A DNA stretch of 31,188 bases, taken from a virus. The position numbers and the translations under genes are program-made. Under the pieces are notes generated by a model. It ran no database searches. It saw only the letters and a program-made list of their open reading frames with translations, and had not been told where the DNA came from. Positions within the stretch are counted from its first letter, which is position 1. Each line of letters opens with the position of its first letter. Location of the stretch: the IMG/VR virus record IMGVR_UViG_3300027963_000221, positions 1-31,188 of that record. The stretch is one strand, 5' to 3'. Shown here one piece after another: positions 1 to 8,191 of the stretch.

Positions 1-90
1 GGTTCCGACCGCGACTTTTTTGTACGAGTTAACCTAAGAATCTTTTAGTTAACAACTTACAAGTAAAAATCTGCGTAACTTTTTAGACCA
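1..90 (+). other. Upstream edge and leader before the ParB-like gene
   Basis: This short AT-rich stretch precedes the first complete gene. All three + frames end within the first 50 bases, so the tail of an upstream gene could lie in any of them; frame 1 reads SDRDFFVRVNLRIF before a TAG at 46-48. None is recognisable. No good Shine-Dalgarno sequence sits before the ATG at 91, whose immediate context is AGACCAATG. No convincing promoter was seen. Confidence 0.3.
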
Positions 91-555
91 ATGAAATATC
101 CCTGCCTAATTTCCAAGAAAATCTCCGAGCTTTCACCAGCAAAATACAATCCTCGGACAATCTCTTCTGACTCATTGGGTAGGCTCACAAAATCCTTGAG
201 CGAGCTTGGGAATCTTCAACCTATCACTTGGAACGCCAAGACTGGCAACATCGTAGGAGGCCACCAAAGGCTAAAGTGCTATTCGGCACTTGGGAAAGAT
301 GAGGTCGAGGTATGGGCGGTGTGGTTGGATGAGGCACAAGAGAAGGCGGCCAACATCGCTCTAAACAAGTTAAGCGGAGAGTTTGATATGCCTAAGCTGA
401 AGGACATCTTGGAAGAGATCGATGTGGGGGAGATTGATGTGGATATTACCGGATTTAGCTTAGAGGAGATTAGTAAGATGATGGAGGCGAGTATGCCAGA
501 GGAAACAGAGAGTGGAGGGGGCGAGAAGTGTTTGGCGTGTGGGAAGCCCTTGTGA
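91..555 (+). CDS. ParB-like N-terminal (ParB/Srx fold) domain protein
   Basis: This 154-residue protein looks like a stand-alone ParB N-terminal domain. The N-terminal part has the family pattern KISELSPAKYNPR, then a helix containing LTKSLSELGNLQPI, and the signature GGHQRLKCYSALG (around residues 57-69), which matches the GxHR nucleotide-binding box. The C-terminal third is acidic and helical and ends in CLACGKPL, half of a zinc-ribbon-like CxxC. Phages often place such proteins next to the terminase or DNA-modification genes, where they may be CTP-dependent DNA-binding proteins or nucleases. The role here is inferred; there is no partner ParA and no HTH domain, so a partition function is unlikely. 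Confidence 0.8.
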   Translation: MKYPCLISKKISELSPAKYNPRTISSDSLGRLTKSLSELGNLQPITWNAKTGNIVGGHQRLKCYSALGKDEVEVWAVWLDEAQEKAANIALNKLSGEFDMPKLKDILEEIDVGEIDVDITGFSLEEISKMMEASMPEETESGGGEKCLACGKPL

Positions 556-558
556 AGA

Positions 559-1158
559 ATGATAAGGCAAACCGACCTCGCTCAAAAGTGGAATGTCTCA
601 AGGGCGGCAATCTCCAAGTTCGTAAAGGCTGGAATGCCCCTAACAAGCGTGAACGATGCCGAGCGTTGGAAGTTGAGCAATCAAAAGAGGGTGAGCAAGA
701 CCGAGATCAGTTTGATACCATCCCCGAACTCCTCCGAGCCATCGAAGGACTCGGATGCCGAGTTGTCTGTATCGAAAACCTCGCTTGGACGATTGAATCG
801 AGCCAAGAACGCCGAGGTAGTTGCTTACTCATTGGTAGCTACGGCGGCAACAAACAAAAACCCAGTCGCTATGAGAGCGGCGGTTCAAGGATGGGGCGAA
901 GCAAAAAAGCGAGTCGCAGAAGCCGAAATGGAACACGCTCGATGGGAAGAAGTGAGCCGAGTCACAGTTCGGATGGGGGAAGTGCAGGAATGGATAACGA
1001 AGTGGCACGGAGCAATCAGATCGCTTCTGGATGCCCTTCCTTCGAGCCTAGCGGCCAGAGCAAACCCATCAGACCCAGAATGTGCAAAGCAAGCCATCCA
1101 AGACGGAATCAATCAAATCTTCGTTACCATCCAGAAAGCAGAGGGGGCGTTTAAATGA
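559..1158 (+). CDS. Terminase small subunit (Nu1-like)
   Basis: This 199-residue protein starts with a winged-helix/HTH of the Nu1 type: LAQKWNVSRAAISKFVKAG followed by MPL and a short wing with AERWK (residues 7-38). A polar Ser-rich linker (about 45-75) leads to a long helical domain, and the C-terminus contains LPSSLAARANPSDPE, typical of small terminases. It would bind the packaging site and recruit the large subunit. A same-strand ORF in another frame (528-1154) overlaps it, but only this frame gives a recognisable fold. Its stop overlaps the next start (ATGA). The HNH and large terminase genes follow directly. Confidence 0.8.
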   Translation: MIRQTDLAQKWNVSRAAISKFVKAGMPLTSVNDAERWKLSNQKRVSKTEISLIPSPNSSEPSKDSDAELSVSKTSLGRLNRAKNAEVVAYSLVATAATNKNPVAMRAAVQGWGEAKKRVAEAEMEHARWEEVSRVTVRMGEVQEWITKWHGAIRSLLDALPSSLAARANPSDPECAKQAIQDGINQIFVTIQKAEGAFK

Positions 1159-1292
1159 TACTAGGATTAAAAATAGGGGTCGGGATAGTGCTTGGAATCG
1201 TGCTACTCAATGTAGCGTTCTGGGCTTGCATTATTCTCGCCTATCTGCTCGCTACTTTATTTGAGTGCATCGGGAAGTGGATTAAAAAGTGA
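1155..1292 (+). CDS. Small single-pass membrane protein (45 aa)
   Basis: The ATG at 1155 overlaps the terminase small subunit stop as ATGA. The 45-residue product is strongly hydrophobic from about residue 6 to 36 (VGIVLGIVLLNVAFWACIIL) and ends in a basic tail KWIKK, as expected for one transmembrane helix with a cytoplasmic C-terminus. Its own stop overlaps the next GTG start. Function is unknown. A holin- or superinfection-type membrane role is possible, but its position between the two terminase genes gives no direct support for either. Confidence 0.55.
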   Translation: MILGLKIGVGIVLGIVLLNVAFWACIILAYLLATLFECIGKWIKK

Positions 1293-1363
1293 ACGAATGT
1301 TTCCTTATCATCCTTGCCACCCTCGGCTTGCTAGGATTGATTCTGCCGTTCTTTGACGAATGA
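1289..1363 (+). CDS. Very small hydrophobic peptide (24 aa)
   Basis: A GTG start at 1289 overlaps the previous TGA (GTGA). The 24-residue product is almost entirely hydrophobic (FLIILATLGLLGLILPFF) and ends in DE. Its stop overlaps the ATG of the HNH gene (ATGA at 1360-1363). Tight overlap on both sides and a clean transmembrane profile suggest it is translated, either as a functional micropeptide or as a coupling ORF carrying ribosomes to the HNH gene. No known family is recognised. Confidence 0.4.
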   Translation: MNECFLIILATLGLLGLILPFFDE

Positions 1364-1665
1364 AACGCTCGCCCCTTAAACGCAAAACCCCACTCAAGCG
1401 AGGCGGGAAACTACGCCGAGTGTCTGCCAAAAGAAGAAAACAAAATGAGGTCTATTCTGATGTGCGAGAGAAGTTTCTAGGCAACACGCCGGTCTGCCAA
1501 GTTTGCCAGAGCAAGATGGCGAGCCAAGTTCACCATAGGCGAGGGAGATTTGGGGATAGACTAAACGAGGTAGAGTTTTTCTTGGCGGTGTGTTTTGATT
1601 GCCACCATAAAATCCACATGAACCCAGCGTGGGCTTATGCAAAAGATTATCTAGTTAAGAGATGA
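1360..1665 (+). CDS. HNH-type zinc-binding nuclease-like protein
   Basis: The first 28 of 101 residues are very basic (KRSPLKRKTPLKRGGKLRR), probably contacting DNA. A zinc-knuckle pair follows: Cys46-x2-Cys49 and Cys78-x2-Cys81, framing the VHHRRGR segment (His58-His59) and HHKIH (His82-His86), the usual HNH/NinG-like arrangement. Phage HNH proteins beside the terminase are known to assist cleavage at packaging in several cos phages; that role here is inferred from position. The stop overlaps the large terminase start by 4 nt. Confidence 0.75.
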   Translation: MKRSPLKRKTPLKRGGKLRRVSAKRRKQNEVYSDVREKFLGNTPVCQVCQSKMASQVHHRRGRFGDRLNEVEFFLAVCFDCHHKIHMNPAWAYAKDYLVKR

Positions 1666-3437
1666 ATATCGGGGCATTCAGCCGTAGTTTCTTTGAGCCA
1701 AGAGAGCAACTATCAATCCCAGAGTGGGCAGAGAAAAACCTCACGCTCTCGGCGAGGGTAACGAACATACCCGGAGCTTATTCGACAACCCTCACGCCCT
1801 ATGTCCGTGAACCCCTAGAGGCTTTTGGTGATGATTCGATTCGGAGGGTTGTGTTGGTATGGGGAGCGCAGACCTCAAAGACGACAACGATTCTCGCTGG
1901 CCTAGCCTACCGAGTAGCAGAACGGCCTTGCCCGGTCTTGTGGGTAATGCCCTCGGAACATCTGGCTCGATCATTTACAGAAACCCGCTGGCTTCCGATG
2001 GTGGATGACTGCCCAGCCTTAGCCAAAGAACGGCCAGAAAATACAGACCGAATCAAAATCCTAGAGCAACATTTTAAGCGATGCTCGGTCTGGTGGGCAG
2101 GAACAAGTGCCTCGGCTCTTTCTAGTCGCTCGATTGCGTTACTCTGTATGGATGAGGTGGACAAGTTTCCAGAGCAAGCAGGGTCGGGGAGGGAAGCCAA
2201 TCCGGTGCAGTTAGCAGAGGCACGAGTCAGCACCTATCCTAATCATCTCATCATAGCAACCAGCACCCCGACAACTGCGGACTCAATAATCTGGGCTGAA
2301 TGGCAGAAGGGAGATATGCGATTCTATTTTGTGCCTTGCCCTCATTGTGGATTGAAACAAAAACTAATTTGGGGGCAAGTGAAGTGGGACGAAGCGGCCA
2401 AGATAGAAGATGGCGTTTATGATTACGCCCTAGTTAAAAGCTCCACCTACTACGAATGCGAGGGGTGCAAGGGCAAGATTCAAGATGGCCAGAAAACCAA
2501 GATGCTCCGAGAGGGGGAGTGGAGGGCAACCAATCCCAAGGGCGAACCAGCTAGACGCTCCTATCACCTCAACGGCCTATACGCTCCGTGGGTTAGCTTC
2601 GGAAGTTTAGCGGTGAAGTTCCTGCAAGATAAGCACAGCGGGATTATCGGCCTGCAAGATTTTGTGAACCGAGTTCTTGCCGAGCCTTGGATGGAACACG
2701 AATCAGAAAAGATGCAGATCGTTCCCGGAGCTTATAAGATGGGCGAGGTAAGGATGGGCGATAAGCTGATTATGAGTTGCGACATTCAAGAGGCGGGGGG
2801 CTTCCACGCTTGGTGCGTAGTGAGGGCTTGGGATTTGGATGGCAAACCAAGACTTGTGTGGGCGGGTAGACTAGAAACTTGGGGCGACATAAAGGCAAAA
2901 CAAGATGAGTTTGGCGTTGAGGATAAGTGCGTTCTAATTGACTCGGGCGATCAGACCAGAGAGGTATATCTAAACTGCTGTAAGCAAGGCTGGGTTGCGT
3001 TGGTTGGCTCGGACAAAACCAGCTTTTCCGAGATCGTGAACGAGCAGAAGGTTCAAAGGCCATACGCTCGAATTGCAAATGGCGACCCCTTCTCTGGTAA
3101 GGCAGTTCAATCAAAGGCAGGGTGGAAGTGGAAGCTCTGCCCGATTTGGCGATGGTCTAACCCATCCATCAAAGACATCCTTTCCCAACTTCTCAAAGAG
3201 GAGGGCTTTATCGCCCTAGATACGCCCGATGTCTGGAAGGTTCATATCGAAGCAGAGGTGAAGGTGAGGGTGAAGAACCCGATGACTGGCAGGGAAAGAC
3301 TTGTGTGGAAGCAAATTGGGAAGCATAATCATTTAATGGATTGCGAATGTATGAACATCGTGGGGGCGGCACTCCACGGACGGCTCAAAGTTTCACCCGC
3401 AAGTTTGACAGAGGAGGTTGAGAATGGCGAAGGGTGA
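1662..3437 (+). CDS. terL: Terminase large subunit, lambda GpA-type
   Basis: This is the packaging motor ATPase and nuclease, 591 residues, close to lambda GpA. The N-terminus has the GpA entry pattern WAEKNLTLSARVTNIPGAY. The ATPase shows a Walker A variant GAQTSKTT (68-75), Walker B LLCMDEVDKFP (160-170) and coupling motif ATSTPT (199-204). A zinc-ribbon-like insert carries Cys226-x2-Cys229 and Cys266-x2-Cys269. The C-terminal RNase H-like nuclease begins at MSCDIQ (Asp374), continues with LIDSGD (Asp427, Asp430), and ends near HNHLMD (Asp560). It starts in an ATGA overlap with the HNH gene and overlaps the gpW-like gene at its 3' end. Confidence 0.95.
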   Translation: MNIGAFSRSFFEPREQLSIPEWAEKNLTLSARVTNIPGAYSTTLTPYVREPLEAFGDDSIRRVVLVWGAQTSKTTTILAGLAYRVAERPCPVLWVMPSEHLARSFTETRWLPMVDDCPALAKERPENTDRIKILEQHFKRCSVWWAGTSASALSSRSIALLCMDEVDKFPEQAGSGREANPVQLAEARVSTYPNHLIIATSTPTTADSIIWAEWQKGDMRFYFVPCPHCGLKQKLIWGQVKWDEAAKIEDGVYDYALVKSSTYYECEGCKGKIQDGQKTKMLREGEWRATNPKGEPARRSYHLNGLYAPWVSFGSLAVKFLQDKHSGIIGLQDFVNRVLAEPWMEHESEKMQIVPGAYKMGEVRMGDKLIMSCDIQEAGGFHAWCVVRAWDLDGKPRLVWAGRLETWGDIKAKQDEFGVEDKCVLIDSGDQTREVYLNCCKQGWVALVGSDKTSFSEIVNEQKVQRPYARIANGDPFSGKAVQSKAGWKWKLCPIWRWSNPSIKDILSQLLKEEGFIALDTPDVWKVHIEAEVKVRVKNPMTGRERLVWKQIGKHNHLMDCECMNIVGAALHGRLKVSPASLTEEVENGEG

Positions 3438-3657
3438 TTTCATTGGGCTACCCCTTGCCACCCTAACTTCGTTGCGTGATAAATATATCACTTGCCTAGA
3501 AGCGATTGCGGTGGCTGGGTCAAGCTATTCGATAGCGGGACGCTCTTTTTCGAGGGCGAATCTTGGGGAAGTTCGTGATACCATCGCAGAGTTAACCCTT
3601 GCCATCCAGTCTGTCAACGGCACTCGTATCCGCACGACCTACGCCAACTTCTCGTGA
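3424..3657 (+). CDS. gpW-like head-tail connector protein
   Basis: This 77-residue protein has the size and pattern of lambda gpW: an N-terminal helix (LATLTSLRDKYITCLEAI), a beta hairpin (SYSIAGRSFSRANL) and a second helix (GEVRDTIAELTLAIQS). Its location between large terminase and portal is the gpW position. The ATG at 3424 is preferred over the TTG at 3418 because GAGGAGG (3411-3417) lies 6 nt upstream. A TTGACA hexamer (3405-3410) also precedes it. The end overlaps the GTG start of the portal gene. gpW joins the head after packaging. Confidence 0.7.
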   Translation: MAKGDFIGLPLATLTSLRDKYITCLEAIAVAGSSYSIAGRSFSRANLGEVRDTIAELTLAIQSVNGTRIRTTYANFS

Positions 3658-6600
3658 AAAAAGCCCAGCTAAACTTAATCGATAAAGCGGTTGCCTTTCT
3701 GAACCCGCAAGGGGCAGTTAATCGGATGATTGCACGGCAGAAGCTCGTCAACTTCTCTTACGACGCAGTCAAATATACAAGGGAACGCAAAGGGCCGAGT
3801 TCGCTTTCTGGTGCGGAAGATTATCGTTCTAATTACGACCGAGTAGAGTTAATGAAAAGGGCGAGGGACTTGGCAGAGAATGTTGGCCTTGTTCGCTCCA
3901 TCCTTATGAAGTTCGCCAGTCATACAGCCGCAAACATCTCCTACCAAGCCCGAACTGAGAATCCCGAAGTGAACAGCGATGTAGAAGCATACTGGTCAGA
4001 GTGGTGGGACAAGTGTGACATCTCAACAAGGCACACCGGCTCAACCCTTATGCAAGTAGCGGTGATGAGTATGCTCCGAGATGGAGACTTTCTTTTTGCC
4101 CTAGTGCGAGACAAGGAAGGCGATCTTAAACTCCAAGGCATCGAAGCAGACCGAGTGGGCGACCCATTCAAGGTTTATACAAGCCTAGATTTGATCGGTG
4201 GAATCCATATAGACCGAACGACTGGCGCACCCTCGGCTTATGATATTTATTCAAGGAGCATCGGGGATTTCTACACCTACCAAGCAACCATCCCCGCAAG
4301 CCAAGCCTTTCACCTATTCGACCCACTTCGCATCGATCAATATCGGGGAGTAAGTGCTTTCCATACTGCTATCAACGACTGCACGGACATTTACGATATC
4401 GTGAACTTTGAGAAGATGGCGGCACGAGTTGCCTCTTCTCAATCCGCAGTTGTTCGCAGGAATAACAACAATGCCTCCGACCTCTCCACGCTCACAAACG
4501 ATGAGAATGTTAATGGCGATACGATTAAGCTAGAAGCGATTGAGTCGGGCAAAATCTCCTACCTAGAACCGGGTGAAGATATTGTGTTTCCCGATGGGCC
4601 GAGCCGTCCCTCTGGTGCGTTTGCAGAGTTTCACAAGATTCTCCTCCGCAATATCTGCCTTGGCCTTGGCATCCCTTACAGCTTCGCCGTTGACCCATCC
4701 GCTATGTCTGGCCCGACTGCAAGACTTGAGATGCAACAAGCAGGGCGCACCTTCCGCAGATACCAGAAGCTTATCGATGACAAGGTTCTGCGACCAATCA
4801 AAAACATCGTACTTGCCGATGCCGTCTCTCGTGGATTGATCGAAAACAATTTGGGAAGCAGAACAACCAAGGGCATATTCAATTTCGGGGCTAATGTATC
4901 TATTGATTTAGGCAGAGAATCAGCCTCAGCCATCTCCGAGTTCAAGACCGGACTCCGCACCGCCGCCGACATCTACGCAGAGCGAGGGCAAGATTTTGAA
5001 AGTGCTATGAGACAAAGGGCGATTGAGGCCAAGTTAGTCAAGGATTTGGCAAGTGAATACGAAGTTTCAGCAGATACAATTTCCGACATCGCCGCAGAGG
5101 GATTGACCAGAGATTCCCAACAAGCACAAGCAACCCCAGCCGAGGGCGAACAGAAACCCGCAGGACAACCCTCGGACGAGGATATGCTTGGCGGTGCTTC
5201 ACTCAATGGAGCGCAAGTTGCCTCTCTTATCAATGTTATCAATGCCGTGGCGATGGGCGCAGTTTCCAAGGAAGGTGCAGTATCTATTATCACGGCGGCC
5301 TTCCCAACCATCAGCCCAGACCAAGCAAGGGCAATCGTGGCGGGAGTCAACATTGGCACAACTATCCCCACGACCAAAGAAGAGAAACAGCAGATCGCAA
5401 AAGACCAAGAAGGGGATTCTTCGGGAGGCTCAACACCCCCAGCCCCAGAACCCACCACACCACCGACCGCCCCCACGGCAACATCACAAAAAAAAAGTAG
5501 TTTAGAGATTTTAGAAAGCCTCGACCCAGCTTCTATTAAGATGCTGATTGAGGGGATGATGGGTGGGATTGAGTTGGCAAAATACGATGGGATTGATTTT
5601 ACCCCACCAGAAGGAGCTAGGGAGGCCGCTAAAAGAGCCTTGGATGTGCGGGAGACGAAACCATCCAGCCAAAGGGGGATGACCCCTGTTGGCATCGCTA
5701 GGGCTAGAGATTTAATCAATGGGGTGAAGATGTCGCCCGACACAGTTCGCAGAATGAAAGCATTTTTCGATAGGCACGAAGTCGATAAGAAGGGCGCAAC
5801 TTGGGATGAGGAGGGGAAGGGCTGGCAGGCGTGGCACGGCTGGGGTGGAGATGCTGGTTATGCTTGGGCAAGGAAAGTGGTTGGTCAGATGGAGGCAAGG
5901 GACAAGAAAGAACTAGCAGAACCAGCCTCTTGCCCAATCGCAACCCAAGACATCAAAACAAATCTAGCCAATAGGCAGACAGCCGTGGACGATGCAAACT
6001 ACGGCCCAGCCAATCCAAACGAACCAAATGAGGACTACTGGAAGGCCAAGGCAGACGAGTTCCAAGGCGATGTAGTCACGGCAAAGAAGATGCTTTGTGG
6101 TAATTGTGCGGCTTTTAACCAAACAAGCAAACTCCTTGGATGTATTAAGAAGGGGATTGGTGAGGATGCGAATGAAGTAGCAGTTGGTGGCGATCTTGGT
6201 TACTGCGAGATTTTTGATTTTAAGTGTGCGGCCAAAAGGACTTGCGACGCTTGGATTGTAGGCGGGCCGATTACGGACAAGAAAGAAGAACTAGCCCGAC
6301 CAGTAAGCCAAACCCCTGCCCCTCCTAAAGAGAGAATCAAAGGCTCAAAGGAAAACCCAAAAGGCACGGCATCGACCCGGAGCAAGGCTGGCGACATTGA
6401 GATTTCAGAACAGAACGAAGAAGCCCTAAAGAATAAGATTGCCGAGTTCAAGGACAAGCATCCCTCAAGGAAAGCCCCTAGCCTTGGAGCATTAAAGAAA
6501 GTGTTTCGCAGGGGGGCGGGTGCGTTCTCGACTAGCTTCCGACCTACTATCAGCGGGGGCAAACCCAATTCAAGGAACGCTTGGGCGATGGCTAGAGTGA

Positions 6601-6674
6601 ACAAGTTTCTAAAGATGGCTGGTGGGGGTGAGGTTAAGAAGTCATACCGAGCGGCAGACGGCGATCTCCTTTGA
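3654..6674 (+). CDS. Portal protein (lambda family) with a large multidomain C-terminal extension
   Basis: Residues 1 to about 470 form a lambda-family portal: MKRARDLAENVGLVRSILMK, the DGDFLFALVRDKEGDLKLQ segment, and YRGVSAFHTAI before the clip and crown helices. The protein has 1006 residues, roughly twice a normal portal. After two low-complexity linkers (about 485-510 and 585-615, rich in Pro, Thr, Gln) come extra domains: a helical module with GIARARDLINGVKMSPDTVR and HEVDKKG (about 672-745); a Cys/Trp-rich module with CGNC, GYCEIF and CDAW (about 814-865); and a basic C-terminus with RRGAGAFSTSFRP (about 925-1006). These extras look like structural modules found fused to various environmental phage proteins; their function is unknown. 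The start is GTG at 3654, overlapping the gpW stop. Confidence 0.85.
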   Translation: MKKAQLNLIDKAVAFLNPQGAVNRMIARQKLVNFSYDAVKYTRERKGPSSLSGAEDYRSNYDRVELMKRARDLAENVGLVRSILMKFASHTAANISYQARTENPEVNSDVEAYWSEWWDKCDISTRHTGSTLMQVAVMSMLRDGDFLFALVRDKEGDLKLQGIEADRVGDPFKVYTSLDLIGGIHIDRTTGAPSAYDIYSRSIGDFYTYQATIPASQAFHLFDPLRIDQYRGVSAFHTAINDCTDIYDIVNFEKMAARVASSQSAVVRRNNNNASDLSTLTNDENVNGDTIKLEAIESGKISYLEPGEDIVFPDGPSRPSGAFAEFHKILLRNICLGLGIPYSFAVDPSAMSGPTARLEMQQAGRTFRRYQKLIDDKVLRPIKNIVLADAVSRGLIENNLGSRTTKGIFNFGANVSIDLGRESASAISEFKTGLRTAADIYAERGQDFESAMRQRAIEAKLVKDLASEYEVSADTISDIAAEGLTRDSQQAQATPAEGEQKPAGQPSDEDMLGGASLNGAQVASLINVINAVAMGAVSKEGAVSIITAAFPTISPDQARAIVAGVNIGTTIPTTKEEKQQIAKDQEGDSSGGSTPPAPEPTTPPTAPTATSQKKSSLEILESLDPASIKMLIEGMMGGIELAKYDGIDFTPPEGAREAAKRALDVRETKPSSQRGMTPVGIARARDLINGVKMSPDTVRRMKAFFDRHEVDKKGATWDEEGKGWQAWHGWGGDAGYAWARKVVGQMEARDKKELAEPASCPIATQDIKTNLANRQTAVDDANYGPANPNEPNEDYWKAKADEFQGDVVTAKKMLCGNCAAFNQTSKLLGCIKKGIGEDANEVAVGGDLGYCEIFDFKCAAKRTCDAWIVGGPITDKKEELARPVSQTPAPPKERIKGSKENPKGTASTRSKAGDIEISEQNEEALKNKIAEFKDKHPSRKAPSLGALKKVFRRGAGAFSTSFRPTISGGKPNSRNAWAMARVNKFLKMAGGGEVKKSYRAADGDLL

Positions 6675-6690
6675 CATAATCTAGGCATTT

Positions 6691-7785
6691 ATGCCTTTAC
6701 CCCTACCTTCCGCAGACGAATCCGAACAAGACTTTGTATCCCGCTTTATGGGTGACGAAGAGGCAGTATCCAAGTTCCCAGATGAAACTCAGAGGGCGGC
6801 GGTTGCCTATTCTACTTATAGGGATGAGGAGATGGAGGAAATGGAACTAGGGGGAGTGAGCATTTTGGAGGTGGGAGAGGCTAAAGGACACGACCTTTTC
6901 GTGGATAAGACCAGCCTAGAAACCGCCCTCAAACTTATGAGCAACGCCAAGAATGGTGTGAAGGTTAAGATGAACCACGGAAGCGGATTGGACGCAGTTG
7001 TCGGCTTTGCCCGCAACCCCCGCATCGATGGAGATAAGCTGGTGGCCGACCTTCGCTTACTACGCAACTCCCCCCACTATGGCCTAATCAAAGAGATGGC
7101 CTCCGAAGCCCCCGACCAGTTCGGAGTTTCCCTAGCCTTTGTGAATGAGTCCGAGACGATTGACGGCAAGGATTACATTCGCCCCCAGAGCATCGCCTCT
7201 GCTGATTTAGTTTCCAGCCCAGCCGCCACGAATGGATTATTCGAGGAGATGGTGAAGTTTATGGAAAAACTCGGTTATGTGCAGGGAGGCAAGACCATCC
7301 CAGCCGTAACCAAAGAAGCCGTGGAGGAATCTCCACTTGACAAAAAGGACAAAACAAATATGGAAAACAATTATATGAAAGATATCGAGGACATCAAGGT
7401 TCGCCTAGCGGCCATTGAAGATTCGATGAAACCCAAGAACGAAAAGATGGCCGAAGCCCCTGTAGACGAGCAAGCTGTTGCCAAAGAAGATAAGGCAGTT
7501 GCCGAGGGTGCAAAAGCCGAAGGCGAATCTGTTGATGAGGAAAAGCAAGAGGAGATGAGCGAAGTGGTGAAGAAAGTTCTGACCGAGTTTGGCATCAAGC
7601 CCATCCCCGCCTCACCCTCAATCGAAGTTCTTTCCCAGAAAAAGGAAGAACCCAAAACTTTTGAAGCTCTCGTGGCCGCCCATAGCGACTACGGAACAAG
7701 CAAGCTCAAGGCAATGAAAGCCGTGATGCTATCTAACCCAACCGAATACACCGAGGCATTGTCTCGTGGTATTACGAAACTCTAA
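6691..7785 (+). CDS. Prohead maturation protease with C-terminal scaffold domain
   Basis: The 364-residue protein has three parts. Residues 1-45 contain ESEQDFVSRFM and a helix ending AVAYSTYR, a module common at the start of phage proteases. Residues about 55-195 resemble a serine prohead protease, with candidate catalytic residues His96 (MNHGSG), Ser147 (FGVSLAF) and possibly Asp172 (SADLVSSPAATNGLF). Residues from 224 are acidic, Ala/Glu/Lys-rich and helical, as in scaffolds. It would cleave scaffold and capsid during head maturation. TTGACA (6671-6676) lies 20 nt before the ATG and contains the portal stop. An internal ATG at 7360 may yield free scaffold. Confidence 0.8.
   Translation: MPLPLPSADESEQDFVSRFMGDEEAVSKFPDETQRAAVAYSTYRDEEMEEMELGGVSILEVGEAKGHDLFVDKTSLETALKLMSNAKNGVKVKMNHGSGLDAVVGFARNPRIDGDKLVADLRLLRNSPHYGLIKEMASEAPDQFGVSLAFVNESETIDGKDYIRPQSIASADLVSSPAATNGLFEEMVKFMEKLGYVQGGKTIPAVTKEAVEESPLDKKDKTNMENNYMKDIEDIKVRLAAIEDSMKPKNEKMAEAPVDEQAVAKEDKAVAEGAKAEGESVDEEKQEEMSEVVKKVLTEFGIKPIPASPSIEVLSQKKEEPKTFEALVAAHSDYGTSKLKAMKAVMLSNPTEYTEALSRGITKL
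7360..7785 (+). CDS. Putative internally started scaffold protein (Nu3-like)
   Basis: In lambda the scaffold Nu3 is made from an internal start in the protease gene C. Here an in-frame ATG (residue 224 of the protease) lies at the boundary between the protease and scaffold domains. It has AAGGA at 7345-7349, about 10 nt upstream, and TTGACA at 7337-7342, 23 nt upstream, the same hexamer found before other structural genes. The product would be 141 residues, acidic and helical, starting MENNYMKDIEDIKVRLAAIE. Initiation is inferred from this context and the lambda analogy. A second in-frame ATG is at 7375. Confidence 0.5.
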   Translation: MENNYMKDIEDIKVRLAAIEDSMKPKNEKMAEAPVDEQAVAKEDKAVAEGAKAEGESVDEEKQEEMSEVVKKVLTEFGIKPIPASPSIEVLSQKKEEPKTFEALVAAHSDYGTSKLKAMKAVMLSNPTEYTEALSRGITKL

Positions 7786-7802
7786 AGAAGGATAATACTA
7801 AA

Positions 7803-8162
7803 ATGGCTACAAATATTGACGGTGGTGCAGTTCGCACCTTTAACTTTGCCTCGGCGATCTCGGCTTACCGATTCGCAGAGATTCACACGGACGGCACGGC
7901 TCGTGCGGCTGTTTCCGGTTCTGCTCGTTGCATTGGTTCTACCATTAGCGATGTAGCGGCTGGCGACAACGGAGCGGTCAAGCTGTTCTACCCAACCTTT
8001 TTTGCAAATTGCGAGACGGCGATTGCCATCGGAGGCTTGGTAGCCACGACTGGTTCTGGCCTTGTAACAACGGCGGCCGCCAATACTGGCATCGTCGGAG
8101 TTGCCCTCGAAGCGGGTGCGGCTGATGCAGTCATCGAAGTCGCAGTTCCCTTAACCCAGTAA
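7803..8162 (+). CDS. Head decoration (capsid cement) protein, DUF2190-like
   Basis: This 119-residue, Ala/Gly/Val-rich beta protein lies between the protease and the major capsid protein, the usual slot for decoration proteins. The pattern resembles the DUF2190 family: a short N-terminal arm, then beta strands around RCIGSTISDVAAGDNGAVKL, a central IAIGGLVATTGSGLVT hairpin and a terminal AVIEVAVPL strand. Such proteins bind the outer capsid lattice and stabilise it after expansion. ACTAAAAT (7797-7804) overlaps the start codon, with AGAAGG about 9 nt upstream. Confidence 0.7.
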   Translation: MATNIDGGAVRTFNFASAISAYRFAEIHTDGTARAAVSGSARCIGSTISDVAAGDNGAVKLFYPTFFANCETAIAIGGLVATTGSGLVTTAAANTGIVGVALEAGAADAVIEVAVPLTQ

Positions 8163-8191
8163 TTTAACCTAAAAAAGAAAGACTAAAATAT

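Noticed and set aside
528-1154. A 208-codon + strand ORF overlapping the small terminase gene
   Set aside because: It is in another frame over nearly its whole length and gives low-complexity Arg/Ser-rich sequence, while the 559-1158 frame has a clear HTH and terminase-like C-terminus.
4973-5743. 256-codon antisense ORF inside the portal gene
   Set aside because: It is Ser/Ala/Pro-rich shadow sequence opposite a strong portal gene, with no recognisable domain and no sign of its own start signals.
6200-6688. 162-codon antisense ORF at the end of the portal gene
   Set aside because: It lies opposite conserved coding sequence with no motif or ribosome-binding site.
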